Below, piece after piece: positions 22,437 to 23,108 of a DNA stretch of 23,108 nucleotides. The stretch is from assembly GCA_044356825.1 (NCBI GenBank), contig JBIKVM010000021.1:1-23108 (forward strand), written 5' to 3'. Under the pieces are notes generated by a model. It ran no database searches. It saw only the letters and a list, made by a program, of their open reading frames with translations, and had not been told where the DNA came from. How positions within the stretch are numbered: the stretch's first letter is position 1; each line of letters begins with the position of its first letter. Source of the DNA: JAUREX01 sp044356825 (GTDB lineage: Bacteria > Pseudomonadota > Alphaproteobacteria > Rhodobacterales > Rhodobacteraceae). The position numbers and the translations under genes were made by a program.

Positions 22437-23108
22437 CGCCCGCCGGGCGATGCCGCCCCGATCAGGTCCGACAGCCGCCGCGCATCGGCGCGCGGCAGCA
22501 CCGCCGCCCGCCCGCCCATCCGCTGCGCCAGCGCCGCGAGTGCAGGCGAGGGCCGCGCGCCCGTGTCGATCACGACCGCGGGCACCCCCTCGGCCGCGAT
22601 GGCGGCCGCCATCCGCTCGGCGTCGGCCGCCGCCTGCGCGCGGTCGGCGCGCCCGTCGAGCGCGATGTTGGCGCGCCCGTCGGTCAGCAGCGCGATGGTG
22701 GGCGTCATCCCCCGCGCCCGCGCGAGCGTCGCGAGCCCGAGCGCCGCGCGCAGCCCCGCCGCAAGCGGTGTGCCGCCCCCGCCCGGCAGCCCCTGCAGCC
22801 GCCGCTTGGTCTGCACGAGCGAGCGCGTGGGCGGCAGCATCACCTCGGCCGCGGTCCCGCGAAAGGACACGAGCGCGACATGGTCGCGCCGCGCATAGGC
22901 CTGGCCCAGGAGCAGTTCGACCGCCCCCTTGGCCTCGGCCAGCCGCGCCACCGCGGCCGAGCCCGAGGCGTCGACCGCGAAGATGAGGACACGGTCCGAG
23001 CGTTCCTCGAACCGCCGGATGCGCAGATCCGCCATCCGCACGAGGACGCCCGGCGCCTCGGGCCGCGCGCGGCGGCGGATCGTCTGCCAGGGCGCCGCGG
23101 CGCGGAGT
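22433..23108 (-). CDS. bchD: Magnesium chelatase subunit D, C-terminal VWA part (5' end outside window)
   Basis: Subunit of the ATP-dependent chelatase that inserts Mg2+ into protoporphyrin IX, the first committed step to bacteriochlorophyll. The window contains the C-terminal 224 residues: a conserved LRAAAPWQ lead-in right at the window edge, then RRFEERSDRVLIFAVDASGS with the MIDAS motif DASGS. RLAEAKGAVELLLGQAYARR, GGGGTPLAAGL (MIDAS Thr) and TDGRANIALDG follow. The frame stays open to the window edge, so the GTG at 23041 is internal, not a start. Its presence implies a phototrophic organism. Confidence 0.95.
   Translation of the reverse strand, partial: LRAAAPWQTIRRRARPEAPGVLVRMADLRIRRFEERSDRVLIFAVDASGSAAVARLAEAKGAVELLLGQAYARRDHVALVSFRGTAAEVMLPPTRSLVQTKRRLQGLPGGGGTPLAAGLRAALGLATLARARGMTPTIALLTDGRANIALDGRADRAQAAADAERMAAAIAAEGVPAVVIDTGARPSPALAALAQRMGGRAAVLPRADARRLSDLIGAASPGGR

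Noticed and set aside
1..23108. CRISPR array, transposase or insertion sequence
   Set aside because: No regularly spaced repeats, transposase motifs or terminal inverted repeats were seen on either strand.

Overview
The window is GC-rich, densely coding DNA from an alphaproteobacterium, most likely a phototrophic member of the Rhodobacteraceae/Rhodobacterales. The main support is the end of a bacteriochlorophyll gene cluster (bchD, bchO) at the right edge. Gene families, gene order and the type of RNase P RNA agree with this. Placement below family level is inference, because no database search was possible.

Layout. (1) 1-578: the 3' end of aspS. (2) 721-4131: a tight operon encoding a fused E1 alpha-beta 2-oxoacid/acetoin-type dehydrogenase, a free-standing 75-residue lipoyl-domain protein and an AcoC-like alpha/beta hydrolase. 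A convergent SorC-family sugar-sensing regulator follows at 4135-5181. (3) 5428-6722: a small islet of visibly lower GC carrying one unknown two-transmembrane protein. It is bounded by a 20-bp perfect direct repeat, and the right copy is the 3' end of the RNase P RNA gene rnpB (about 6704-7093, minus strand). This is the layout left by site-specific integration into the 3' end of an RNA gene, and it is the most unusual part of the window. (4) 7126-8576 (minus): a GNAT acetyltransferase and a short CinA-type protein with a good promoter. (5) 8710-13901 (plus): methionine aminopeptidase, then a four-gene lipid-transport operon: STAS-MlaE permease, MlaF ATPase, a very long MlaD/MCE protein and a PqiC-like lipoprotein. 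(6) 13908-18384 (minus): group-2-type capsule genes kpsS, a wza-family export lipoprotein, and kpsC. (7) 18587-21303 (plus): ribE, a ribB whose GTP-cyclohydrolase-II half has lost its zinc ligands, ribH and nusB. (8) 21537-23108 (minus): bchO and the 3' part of bchD.

How the genes work together. Each operon is tightly packed, with ATGA or GTGA overlaps. The dehydrogenase operon contains E1 and a lipoyl carrier but no recognisable E2 acyltransferase core and no E3, so it must borrow those or work differently. The MCE genes form a complete inner-membrane phospholipid transporter with its lipoprotein partner. The capsule genes cover Kdo-linker synthesis and outer-membrane export, but not the KpsMT transporter. 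The rib genes and nusB form the common alphaproteobacterial riboflavin operon. The islet gene is the only one with clearly foreign composition.
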